Shown one piece after another: positions 51,800 to 62,749 of a stretch of DNA of 64,000 bases. Position numbers and translations under genes: made by a program. The stretch lies in NCBI GenBank assembly GCA_037074705.1, contig CM073593.1, positions 109,507,483 to 109,571,482 of the forward strand, written 5' to 3'. The stretch comes from Zhengitettix transpicula. Lineage: Eukaryota; Arthropoda; Insecta; Orthoptera; Tetrigidae. Position 1 is the stretch's first letter, and every line of letters begins with the position of its first letter. The notes under the pieces were generated by a model. It ran no database searches, had not been told where the DNA came from, and saw only the letters and a program-made list of their open reading frames with translations.

Positions 51800-52760
51800 T
51801 ACTTTAATAATTTCATTTAATAATTTAAATTCAAAACAAAAATTTTCGAAAAAACTTACAAAAATAAAATTTTTAAATAATTTTTTAAATTTCTTTAATT
51901 TATAACATTTATTATTTAATTAACAACATTTTTGAAATTATGAAGATAAAAAAATTTAAATTTTTGAAAAAAAAAATATTTCTAAATGGTAAAATTTATT
52001 TATAAATATTTTCTAATATTCTTGAAATTTTGAATTTGAAAAATTTGAAATGAATAAGAACGAAAATATTTATAATTGTTAACAATTAATTAAAATATTT
52101 TTGAAATTTGAAAAATTTATTATTTTTAAATCGTAAAATTTATTTATAAATATTTTCTAATATTCTTGAAATTTTGATTTTAAAAATATTTGAATTTATG
52201 GAAAAAATAAAAATTTTTAATCGTTAACAATTAAATAAAATATTTTTGAAATTTGAAAAATTTGCAATTTCTAAATATAAAATTTATTTATAAAAATTTT
52301 TTCTTTCTAATATTCTTGAAATTTTGATTTAGAAAAATTTGAAATTAATGAAAACATAAAAATTTCTTATTGTTAACATTTAATTTAAATATTTTTGAAC
52401 TTTGAAAATTATGAAATTTTCAAATTAATTTATTAATTTCTAATTGGAATCGTTTATTATAAATATTTTAACGCTGTTGTAACTTTGAAGTTTAAAATAT
52501 TTGAAATTTTGAAGAGCGTTTAATCATTTTTAATTGGTTACTTTTAATAAGCAATTTTCAATATTCTTTAATTTCAAAATTTCGAAAATTTCCATTTAAT
52601 GTGTACATTTAATAATTAATAAATGCTAGAATTTGTTATTAAATTTTCTACATTCTTGAAACTTTAAATAATAATAATTTAATAATTTATAATTAGTAAA
52701 AATTATTAATTGAATTCAAGAATTTTGAAAATTCCCGTTTCAATTTAAATATTGTAATAG
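51800..52760. repeat. AT-rich degenerate tandem array, unit about 145 bp
   Basis: TTTTCTAATATTCTTGAAAT recurs at about 52010, 52152 and 52308 with intervening ATTGTTAACA blocks; older units flank them. It is followed by an HHL motif about 90 bp downstream. Confidence 0.75.
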
Positions 52761-52846
52761 ACGAACAAGAAGAAACATAAACTGAAAATTTAATGTTTTG
52801 AAATGTTGCAGGACACAATAAATTGAGACCGCGGTCACGCAACAAC

Positions 52847-52878
52847 CTGTTGAAAATACAAAAAGGTATTGAAACGTC
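52847..52878 (+). ncRNA. HHL motif next to the AT-rich array
   Basis: CTGTTGA, A, AATAC AAAAAG GTATT (perfect stem), GAAACGTC. A6 of the core is changed. The 52730-52850 flank resembles 57630-57735, another array-HHL junction. Confidence 0.35.
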
Positions 52879-53832
52879 ATAAAAAAATTATGGAATAAAA
52901 TATTCAAAAGTCTGAAAAGGATTGTTAATTTAATTATATTTGTGATGTTACTACAAATAGACGAAAACGAAACATATTTTTTTACAAACTACCATTAAAA
53001 ATAAGTTTAAAATTTTAAGAAGGTTGTTCTTTATTTAGGTGACTAGTTTCTAAGGTTCTAATGTTGGCATTTCAATGGATTGAAACAAGACTCCGCAATG
53101 TCCTAGAAGTAATTTATCACCCTAATAATAATAATCGTCGTGAAATAACTTGTTCCGTGGAGATTTACGAGGGGAGGAAGGATCCTAACCTCCTTGATCG
53201 TGCACAGAGATCCTGGCAAGGAGCCAAGTGTTCTCGCTTTTCCACGGCCCGCACTCGCAGGATCCAGCATCTGTGTTTCTCCGTGCCACAGATAAAGTAG
53301 TCCTTAGTCCTAGTTTAATTTCTGTTGCGGAAGGCGCACGTCAGGACTAAACCAAGTTCTTCCTCCTCCTCGTAAGGCGTAAGAGGGAAAGAGGGGATGA
53401 GGTGTGCGAATAAAACAAGGTTAAAGCCCCTCGAAAAAATTAAAACTAAACTCCTGCGTCCGTCTTCCTTTTGTGTTGCAAAAAAAAATAATCGCGAAGT
53501 GGACAGAGAAACTCCCCCCTCCCCCCCCCCCCCGCCTTTAATCTAATGACAGGAAAGTGGGACGCAGATTTACAAATTCATGTGCTCGTAATATGTAAAC
53601 GAGGGTCCTTCATCATAAACACACAGGGAAAAATAGCGCCGTAGCGCTACTGAAGTTAATAATAACGTTACGCACCCCCCTCCCTCTTATGCAACCCTCA
53701 CGCGTCATCCACAGAAGCCCGTTGAAACTGTTTATAGCTGATATTAAAACCCGCGGTACTTGAAAATACCACTATTATCCTGATTGTCGTATAGTTTAGT
53801 TGTTGTTGAGGTGGCACAGTGTTCTATACATA

Positions 53833-53910
<78 letters not shown>

Positions 53911-54062
53911 AATGATCACCAATGTCTATTATTAAACTAATTTCTAAATAGTCGGATTATTGTGTGAGTAGCGCGGCCATACTGTTGTAAGAATGCGGAG
54001 TGTCTGTGTATTGTTGTCGGCGGCATGAATGAGCACTGTGTTTGTTCAAAGAATGAGATTTT
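52879..54062. other. Intergenic, no gene
   Basis: A 79-codon frame at 53061-53300 is unrecognised. A long (CATA)n-(TA)n tract lies at 53826-53907. Confidence 0.4.
53820..53907. repeat. Compound (CATA)n-(TA)n microsatellite
   Basis: CATA units pass directly into a long TA run; the longest microsatellite of the window. Other (TA)n runs are at 54142-54165, 55562-55591 and 56882-56908. Confidence 0.95.
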
Positions 54063-54470
54063 CGCATCATTTTTAAAGGCAATTTTGTTTAATTTCTCAT
54101 TTATATATTTTTTCATTCACTTATAAGTTGATTTATGATTAATATATATATATATATATATATATGTTTATTGTCAACTCGTCTTATTACAACTGTCGTC
54201 ATCAATTATCCAGCCTATTTACAGTTATTGCACTAAAAAAAATTATGTAACGTGTAGAATCTTCAATATTTTCACGGATATTATTTTTTTTGGGGGGTTG
54301 GGGGGGGGGGCGAAAGGGAAGGGTACGTCATCTTTTATCTCCCCTATTTTAGTCTGCAGTTACGGCCACGGAAGGTGAACAAAAAGAAACAATTTTCAAG
54401 GGGATTCGACGAGAGGCGTTGGAAAAGTCGCGGTGGGTGGGTGGAGGAACTAATGGATTTTTGTGACGAC
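54063..54470 (+). repeat. Arm A of a dispersed inverted duplication (empty R1 site)
   Basis: Reverse-complement similarity to 58596-58908 plus 59444-59520, at roughly 85 percent by eye. The arm carries AACTTATAA at about 54120-54132 without an R1 copy, so it shows the pre-insertion state. Confidence 0.8.
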
Positions 54471-55421
54471 GTGGACACGAAAATCTCAGCCCCACCCTCC
54501 GTGGAACCCCACGAGGGATTAACACGTGCGTGACTGACGTGGCTATTCGTCTTGCCGCTGTCGTGTCCACGGACGCCGGGGGTTGTTGGGACCTCGATCA
54601 AGCATGAATAACTTCCGGAAATGCGGAAAGTAATCCTCAGTGGCCCACCAAGGGAAACAGGGTGTCCGTGGATCTGGACGGTAAACTTTGAAACTGATGT
54701 CATTACCGCACAGTATTTGTGCGTCGCAAGAAACATTCCATGACGTCGATGGACTCTCATGATGTTGTAGTATATCTTGGAGTGTCGCAGCACAGTGGTG
54801 ATGAGTGAGTCGTAGTTATGGACACGCTGTTATAGTCTGTTCTAAATTACAAGGTTGATGTCGGTCAACGTCAGCGATGTCCGCCTCCGAGCGAGGAGAC
54901 TTGTATTTTAAAGCGGTGTATAGACCGTGGGTGAGTGCAGTCCCTGAGACGTCGTTGTCAGGTACCCGAGGCCACGCCCAGAGCTCGCGTGGTAATTAAC
55001 CGTGTGAATGCAGACGTCTCAGGCACGCACACGTGGGGCTGAAGCTCATTACCGTCGCAGAATTCAAACTTTGGGTTCGCAAGTTCCCCGCTCATGGAAC
55101 GCGTAATCGAACCAATAAAGGAAGGTGGCATCAAAGGTCGTGCTCCGTATCTCTGTTTACCCTTAGGTGCCTTCAAACATCAGCGTCTTACCCCCATCCC
55201 CCTAACTTGAACAATCATCAGCAGCAAATTACTCTTCAGATTTCTATTATTTACTTTAAAATTAACTAATGTTTACAATCCCTTACTGATGTCAATTTAT
55301 AAATAAATTTAGAATAAATACGGAACAATTAGAATAATCTGGTTTCACTCTAAATACTGTTATATAAACAAAAGTCTCTTAGTCAGAATATTTTTGATAA
55401 ATGTATTTCAATATAATCAAT
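54471..55421. other. Intergenic, no confident gene
   Basis: A minus-strand frame at 54344-54793 is open over 149 codons but overlaps the duplicated repeat, so it is treated as non-coding. Nothing else recognised. Confidence 0.35.
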
Positions 55422-55560
55422 CACGTTTCGTCAATGACTGGGCCCTCTTCAGGCGTGTAGATGCTACATTATAGGATAATTTATTATAAGAAAATTTGAG
55501 TCTCAAATTTCTTTTTATGGTCGGTTTGGCAACACTGCCAATCAGGGACGAAACGTTCTG
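55422..55560. repeat. Facing pair of HHL-like motifs
   Basis: 55422-55455 (minus: CTGAAGAGGGCCC..GACGAAACG) and 55535-55557 (plus: CAATCAGGGACGAAACGTTC) face each other about 100 bp apart, as in the 8105-8352 element. Flanking arms are only weakly similar. Confidence 0.35.
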
Positions 55561-55594
<34 letters not shown>

Positions 55595-55625
55595 AACACT
55601 AATAAATTTTTGATTAACGAAATTT

Positions 55626-55646
55626 GCCCCACGTTGTGGTAGCCAT
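55626..55646 (-). other. Degenerate primer-binding-site-like sequence
   Basis: Minus strand TGGCTACCACAACGTGGGGC resembles the tRNA-Lys primer binding sequence with several changes. It sits left of a possible minus-strand LTR. Confidence 0.25.
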
Positions 55647-55683
55647 TTTATGTAATACATCTAAATAAAATAAAACTACCATC

Positions 55684-55920
55684 AATGCCCGACCTACCCG
55701 ATGCAGGTTTTTCTAATGTTTTCCCTGCATTCCTTAAGGCGAATGCCGGGTAGGATCCTTAAAATATAGCCCGGGGGCCCCTAGTTAACCCTTGGCTACC
55801 TTCCTCTACAATTCCGCATCCCCCCTTTCAAATCCCTTCCTATGCTATTAAAGGGGAGTTGCCCTAAGTGGATTACCCTCATGTAGCCTATTGCCCTAAA
55901 AAAATAAAAAAATAAAATAA
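55684..55920 (+). mobile_element. R1 retroposon, strongly 5' truncated
   Basis: It starts at CAATGCCCGACCTACCCGA and has a compound A-rich tail (..CCCTAAAAAAATAAAAAAAT). Confidence 0.88.
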
Positions 55921-56878
55921 AAAATTTGAACAAACAATAATCATTTATTAAAACACAATTTTCAATTACACAAATCTGATGAAATTTTTATAAATAAAAA
56001 CAATTTTATTTACGTAGAATACATTTTAAATAATTGGACTCGGTACCCTCAAGGTCTTTACTGGGTTGATAAGGAAAAGAAACAAAATGCTACAATTAAA
56101 CAAATACAGTTACAATAAATGAAAAACGAAATGAAATTATTGAAACGAATGAAACGAATGTATCGGAATCAGACACTTTTTACCCTTTATTAGCAATTTA
56201 CAATTATTAATTCAGAAAATTAAACTTACACGCTCTCTGGTCCACACACTCACTTCATACAGGTCCCCAGGCTGCACTCACACTCTTGATGACGTCACCC
56301 TCTCAACGAATTCAAACAACGCTGCTTTCAGACAGACCTCCACGATGAAACTCCCGCCAACTGTTGACGACTGATGTCCAGCTGATTTACTCTCGGCCCT
56401 GCGTCCGCCCTGCGTCCCCGCCCCCGCTCTCTCTCACTCACGTCCGTCTCCTCTCCAACTCTAAATGATAATCAAGCCCCTAACTGTCCATCTGCCCTCT
56501 TATTTATATCCTGGCTCCCGGATATTCCCTTGTTTTCACAGTTGTTTTGAAATTACATGTTCGCCAAAACAAACCCCATCTGTTAGCTTTCTCCCGCTCC
56601 GAGAGCCACTTAATCAATTACAATAAGCATCTCTTTTTAATATAATTGCCTCGTTCATCTGTTATGCTGCCTTTCAGGGTTCCGTCGGTCACAAAATTTG
56701 CCCTAAGAGCTGCCAAAATACCCCAATTATTTGTCATTCCCTTCTCTAAAAGTCCACTTATCTGTCATTTAATCATTATCTTTTATATGTACGCGCCACT
56801 CAAGGATCCCCAGTCTCAGTTCGTAAACAAATCTGACAAAAATAAGAAGAGAATTCTTGTCCTTCTGAGGTGGTTATT

Positions 56879-56881
<3 letters not shown>
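55921..56881 (-). mobile_element. Possible LTR, minus orientation
   Basis: Minus strand: TGTAATAACC start, GGATATAAATAAGAGGGC (TATA-like box) near 56497-56515, AATAAA further on, and blocks shared with 60380-60870 (for example ACCCAGTAAAGACC versus ACCCAGTAATGACC). No internal gag-pol seen. Uncertain. Confidence 0.35.
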
Positions 56882-56909
<28 letters not shown>

Positions 56910-56949
56910 TTCTTTAAATTCATTTAATAAAAATAAATTTTGACCATTA

Positions 56950-57640
56950 GGCTGTTGTAATTATAAAGTTTTTATTTTAAACAAATCCTTTTAGTTGCAA
57001 ATTTACTTTCTAATTGGTAACATTTATTATAAACAATTATTATTCTAGAATGTTTCAAGTTTATTAAAAAATTTACCAATTATAAATTATTATTTATTTT
57101 TAAATGATTTTAAATTTATCAAACTTGAATATTTCAAATATTTTGAAAATTTAATAATAAATGTTGCCAATCATAAACTTTTAAATGGTTTTTAAAAATA
57201 ATTTAATTTATTCTAACTTCAATATTTCAAGAATAATAAATGTTACCAATTTTAAATTATGAAATGTTTTTATTTTTTTTCAAATTTCAATATTTAAAGA
57301 ATGGTAAAAATTATAAAATGTTTTTAAATTATTCCATTTTCAATATGTCAAGTATTTTGAAAATTTAATAATAGATGTTATTAACAATAAATTATTAAAT
57401 GTTTTAATGACTTTCTTTTTTTTCAACTTTCAATATTTCAAGAATGGTGAAAATTCTATAATAAATGTTACCAATTAGAAATTATTAATTTTTAAAAAAC
57501 ATTAATTTTATCCAACTTCAAAATTTCATGAATGTTGAAAATTTGATAAAAAAATGTTACCTATTATAAATTATTTAATGTTTTTTTTAAATGGTTTTAC
57601 ATTTTTCTGACTTTAGTATTTCAAGAACGTTGAAAGTTTC
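56950..57640. repeat. AT-rich degenerate tandem array, unit about 90-110 bp
   Basis: AATTTAATAATAAATGTT, CCAATTATAAATTATT and TTCAATATTTCAAGAAT recur. Followed by an HHL motif about 95 bp downstream. Confidence 0.7.
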
Positions 57641-57736
57641 TCATTTGAATTTAAATATTGTTACAGAAGATTGAGATTTTAAATGTTGTACGACACAAAA
57701 TTGTGACCGTAGTAGTGTAACAACATCATTGACACT

Positions 57737-57759
57737 CTGAGGAAGGGACTGAAACGTCG
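57737..57759 (+). ncRNA. HHL motif next to an AT-rich array
   Basis: CTGAGGA (CUGANGA), very short AG-GGA-CT stem, GAAACGTC. Minimal stem II. Confidence 0.3.
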
Positions 57760-57799
57760 TCGTCAAAGGTGGTGTTAAATAAAATATTTTTAATAATGT

Positions 57800-58227
57800 C
57801 TGTGAAAGAGGTCGTTAATTTATTTGATAGTTGATTATATTTTGTTGTACTTGTTAATTAATGTCATTCCTCGTGTAGTCAGAGGTTTTAACAGTCGCTC
57901 TTTGGGCGGATCAGTTAATTATGTGACGAGTTAAACCGCGGTTAATTGATCTTGAGGAGCGTCGCGCCTCTTATCTTCAGCTGCCAAACTCTTCATCTCC
58001 GTAGAGCAGGAGCAGAGTGACGAGTCCAATTACGACCAACCATCAACGCTCACGGCGTCTAATCACCATTGATGACGTCACGACACGACAGCGTAAGACG
58101 CGATCCTGCCACATCGGTTACTTTAACAATAAAGGAAACTTATGGACAGTTTTAGTAAAATAAATTTTTATATACAAATTTGATACATTTATGCCATGGC
58201 TTATTAATGAACCTCTTAAATACTCTT
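57800..58227. other. Intergenic, no gene
   Basis: Unique-looking, no coding or mobile signature. Confidence 0.45.
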
Positions 58228-58595
58228 TTAGGGTAACAGGCTACATGAGGCTAATCCACGTTGAGCAACTCCCCTTTAATAGCATAGGAAGGGATTTGAA
58301 AGGGGGGATGCGGACGGGTAGAGGAAGGTGGCCAAGGGTTAACTAGGGGCCCCCGGGCTATGAGTTTAAGGATCCTAACTCGGCATTCGCCTAAAAGTGA
58401 TGCAGGGAAAACCCTAGAAAACCCTGCATCAGCATTGGGTACTTGTCCCACGCCCTTCCCTGGATAGCGGGAGAGGGGTTAGCTGTGAGGTCGCAGCATT
58501 CCCTTCTCCGTACCTCGACCAGTTTATGAGGCAGCTGGCCGACTGTTCCAATGGGAACAGAGAAAAACTTTTACCGTATGCCCAAGGTCTGTGAT
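58228..58595 (-). mobile_element. R1 retroposon, 5' truncated, abutting the inverted duplication
   Basis: It runs from TTTTAGGGTAACAGGCTACA to TATGCCCAAGGTCTGTGA, where duplicated sequence starts. The junction with the duplicated block is exact to a few bases. Confidence 0.88.
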
Positions 58596-59520
58596 GTCGC
58601 AAAAATCCATTAGTTGGTCCACCGACGCGACTTTTCCAACGCCTCTCTCGAATCCTCTTGAAAATTGTTTCCTTTTGTTCACTTTCCGTGGCCGTAACTG
58701 CAGACTAAAATAAGGGAGGAAATATATGACGTACCCTTCCCTCCCGCCCCCCACCCAAAAAAAAATCCGTGAAAATATTTAACATTCTACACGTTACATA
58801 ATTTTTTTTAGATCAATAACTGTAAATACACTGGATAATTGATTACGACAGTCTTAATAAGACGAGTAGACAATTTACATATATATATTAATCATATATC
58901 AACTTATACCGGTCTGCAAGGGCTATTCTCTCGCAGGCAGAACCTTGTAGGAGAGACACGAAGGGCCTACCTTTGGGGATGCCTTTTCCTCTCCGTTTTT
59001 GAACTAAGGTTCCCACAAGCCGAGGCCTGTTTTGTGAGGTGTATGTTCAGGGGTCAAAGACCTTGGGCATACGGTAAGAAATGTTCGTTGTTCCCATTGG
59101 AACAGTCGGCCAGCTGCCTCCTAAGCTGGTCGAGGTACGGAGAAGGGAACGCTGCGTCCCCACAGCAAACTCTTCTCCCGCCAACCAGGGACGGACGTGG
59201 GACAAGTACCCAATGCCCGACCTACCTAATGCAGGTTTTTCTAGGGTTTTCCTTGTATTTCTTTAGGCGAATGCCGGGTAGGATCCTTAAACCATAGCCG
59301 GGGGCCCCTAGTTAACCCTTGGCTACCTTCCTCTACCCTCCGCATCCCCTCTTTTAAATCCCTTCCTATGCTAATAAAGAGGAGTTGCCACCATGTGGAT
59401 TACCCTCGTGTTGCCTGCTACCCTAAATAAAAAAAATAATATGTATATCAACTTATAAGTGAATGAAAAAATATATAACTGAAAAATTATACAAAATTAC
59501 CTTTAAAAATGATGGGAAAA
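58596..59520 (-). repeat. Arm B of the inverted duplication, split by R1
   Basis: 58596-58908 and 59444-59520 together match 54063-54470 in reverse. The R1 copy at 58909-59443 interrupts it. Confidence 0.8.
58909..59443 (+). mobile_element. R1 retroposon, reference copy with 14-bp target duplication
   Basis: 535 bp flanked by TATATCAACTTATA at 58895-58908 and 59444-59457. The 5' end is a GCAAGGGCTATTCTCTCGC hairpin; an internal 8-bp hairpin (GATGCAGG..CCTGCATC in consensus) is weakened here; the 3' end is ..CCCTAAATAAAAAAAATAAT. No tRNA-type A/B boxes recognised. The A-rich tail, target duplication and 5' truncation of sister copies indicate LINE-driven retroposition. Confidence 0.93.
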
Positions 59521-61042
59521 TTTTTGTATAAAACATTTCGCTGATGGCAAACACTTTTGTTGGATAATTAACGTCCTGATAACGTTTATCCCTTTTATTT
59601 TGACACGTTTTTATGGGTGATTTTTCTCGTTACTTTTTGCGAATAATGTTTTTTTATTAGTAGGTTGTTTTCTGGCGTTACTAAAAATTAATTCTAGGGT
59701 AAAATTTAGAGCTATAAGTGTTTATTTAAATCATGGATAATAATTTTTAATCATCCTGTGTATTTTTATCTTTTAAGGACTATTCAATGTATCGCCAGTT
59801 GTGGAATGAATGTAAAGTGGTTGAACCCTCGCCGTACAGAAGGTCCAGGGCGTATTGAAGCCACCCGCATGGCTCCGGGTTGTGTGAATATGCGGCCAAG
59901 TGTTGAAGAGTCAGTCCACGTGACGCGTCGTTCTATAGTTAATTTGGTCGGTGGCGGACTCTGTACAAGCCTTTGAAAGTGAAACCAACTCACTCTGCGT
60001 CCAGAGGACGGATAAGGGATCTAATTAGCTGCAAAGCGGACTTGCAACCCTCTGACAAGGATCCGGCGGAAACATACGAAATAAAACGGGGGGGAAAAGA
60101 AATTATTGACGGTCCTCTAAAATTCAGTTATACCTCATAGGTTCTTTTAACAGTGAAAAATATTATCACATCACATAAACATTGCTCTGTAAATAGTCTA
60201 TGATGCTGCTCTCAGGGGTGTTACCCTTGGTCACCCACCCCCGGTCATCAACATCTGAGAATGTTCGTATTAAAATTACCAATTTTTTATTTTACAATAT
60301 ATGTTGTAATAATTAAAAGAGGGGTTTAATTCAAAGAACTAATTAACAAAATTAATAAGATTTAAAATATATTCTTTAAGAGTACAAATGGTAATCCCTA
60401 CTTTTTACGCCGAATTTCATCAAGTTAACAAATATTTTATTTAAATTTGGCAGTTCGTGGCGTTGTAGGGAAAATACAACTTTGTATTTCACAATCAAAT
60501 ACGTTGAAGGTCTCTTTATCTCAGGGTCATTACTGGGTTCGATAGTCAGAACAATCCAACTTAACAAACTATCATTAACAATACAAACTCATCGAAGCTA
60601 ACTTAATACAATATGAAAATAAACTAAATGAAAAGAAAAACGAACGAAATCTCACTCCTACCTTTAATCCTCGTTTACAGATTATAAAATAATTGTTTTG
60701 TACTCACGAATTGTCTTTCTGGTCTCAGATCTGATTCTTGGAGCTTGAGGACAACACTCACTAAACAGGCCATTATTCACTGATCCTACACATTAAAGAT
60801 TTAATACACTCGGTCGATGTTCTCGTTCTCTGCCACCTGGAACTTTGGATCAGCCGCCCCCTCAGTCAGCCCTCGGACCTACTACGTCTCCTTGGTGCCT
60901 CTGTGCGGAATTTAGTTTAGTCTGTGTGAAGCAAAACGTTTTGCTTCCAACTTTGCGATTATTATTTGAGTCTCTTCGTCAAAACTGTTTACTCGCGTTT
61001 TATGTAAACTAATAGATCTCGCAGTTGGACTGCGCTATTCAT
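59521..61042. other. Intergenic; LTR-like blocks, no confident gene
   Basis: 60380-60870 shares short blocks with the possible LTR at 55.9-56.9 kb. A 20-bp perfect palindrome lies at 60928-60947 (GAAGCAAAAC and mirror). Confidence 0.35.
59780..59932 (-). pseudogene. Ankyrin-like coding fragment
   Basis: After an acceptor-like ..attaactatag, 50 codons to TAG read SRGLTLQHLAAYSHNP and WLQYALDLLYGEGST. The first part resembles the ankyrin GxTPLHLAA turn. Too short and with no partner repeat, so either an exon piece or a decayed copy. Confidence 0.25.
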
Positions 61043-61368
61043 TTCCCATTGGAATAGTCGGCCAGCTGCCTCATGAACTGGTCGAGGCACGGAGAAGGGA
61101 ATGCTGCGTCCCCACAGAAAACCACTCTCCCGCCATCGGAAGGGCGTGGGACAAGTACCAAATGCCCGACTAACCCGATGCAGGTTTTTCTAGGGTTTTC
61201 CCTGCATTTCTTTAGACGAATGCCGGGTAGGATCCTTAAACCATAGCCCGGGGGCCCCTAGTTAACCTTGTACACCTTCCTCTACCCTTCCGCATCCCCC
61301 TTTCAAATACCTTCCTATGCTATTAAAGGGGAGTTGCCCATCGTGGATTAGCCGTAAAAAAAATAAAC
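61043..61368 (+). mobile_element. R1 retroposon, 5' truncated
   Basis: It starts at CCCATTGGAATAGTCGGCCA and ends GGATTAGCCGTAAAAAAAAT. Confidence 0.88.
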
Positions 61369-61573
61369 TCTGTTGACTTTATACTCTGGCCACGCTGTTC
61401 GTTCTCCGCTCCCAGATTCTGATTTCCTCACGCGACCACAACAACCGACCAACTGCCTTCAGACAGTCCTAGCGGCTCACAACAAAGGTAGCCTACACAT
61501 TGTCGTGTTTGAAGAATTGGGGACCGCTAACAATCCAATTATTAAAATCATTACTGACCTCCAATAATATTAC

Positions 61574-61611
<38 letters not shown>

Positions 61612-62640
61612 ATTTTCGATTAAATTAATTCTTTCTATCTACATTATTACTAAATTTTAATAAAGTGAAAGTCATCTGTTAACGTGTAAAATTATTTTCA
61701 AGTATGTAACGTCTGGGGCTGGTTTTTTTCCAAAATAACCTAATTTTCCATATAATTTCCTAAATATCTCAATACAAAAAGTGGGCATCGACTCAAAATT
61801 TTGGAAGGTCCTTCACTAAAGCACTGTTAATATGGAGACAAAATTCCAATCCAATTCCTTATTTATTTACAAAAGTTTTAAATTATCAGTCGCTGTGTTC
61901 CTTAAGGGATTTAGTAATAATTAAATGTTATTGTAATAACAAGTGGGAACCGAACCGTTGTAAATTCAAACGGAATTATTTGAATAAGTTGCCTGTAATT
62001 GGTCACAAACTACGGTAAAATCCGTGGAATTACAAACACAGGCGTAGAATAGAAAATGTTAATTTCAATATTTCGCCCCCTCCCCCTCCGTTACAATTAG
62101 GATACGTAATTAGTTGTTACATAAATATATTACGTTTTAATTATTATTCTTTGAAAACCGTAAACATAGTTTGTGATGGCTTAATTCACATTATTTCTAC
62201 AACGAAACTTTAAACTTTTCCTCGCTTTCTCGACCCTATATAACAAGCAGCCGCCATGTTTTTTTTAATACGCTTTTCGTGGAAAACTCGCTATATAAAT
62301 GTCTTTATGCTCCGTCACATTTATGTGGTGACGCCTTAATGGAATAATGAAGGATCCATTAGCTTATATATTTTTTTCCGTAGTAAGAACCGCGTAAAAT
62401 GCGGTGATATAAAGGGGGGTGTAATCGTCCCCCCGCAGTGGAGCATTACGTGACACGCTAGAAGATGACAAAAAATTGCAAAAACATCTGAAAAAAAAAT
62501 TTATTTTCTAAATTATGCGATGAGAAATATTCTGAAGATGGACTTCATTTGATATTTTATGTATTAAAAGTAGTTTGATTTTAAACATCAATTTAAAAAA
62601 TTTAATTACATTATAAAAAATGTATTTTTTTATCACATGA
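61369..62640. other. Intergenic, AT-rich, no gene
   Basis: (TA)n at 61577-61607; nothing else recognised. Confidence 0.5.
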
Positions 62641-62675
62641 AAAACGTTTCGACACATTTTCTTGACATGCTCACG
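62641..62675 (-). ncRNA. Weak HHL-like motif beside an AT-rich array
   Basis: Minus strand ATGTCAAGA..GTGTCGAAACGTT. The left box is poor; kept because of its position next to the array at 62750. Confidence 0.2.
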
Positions 62676-62749
62676 TATAAAATGATTGTTAAAATCATTA
62701 CTCAATTACAACAACGTCATGAAGGCCAACCAGTAATTAAATTATTTGA

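Noticed and set aside
54344..54793. Minus-strand 149-codon ORF with a segment faintly like a Rel/IPT domain (STEGGAEIFV)
   Set aside because: About a third of it lies in the dispersed inverted duplication, no splice context fits, and the similarity is short.
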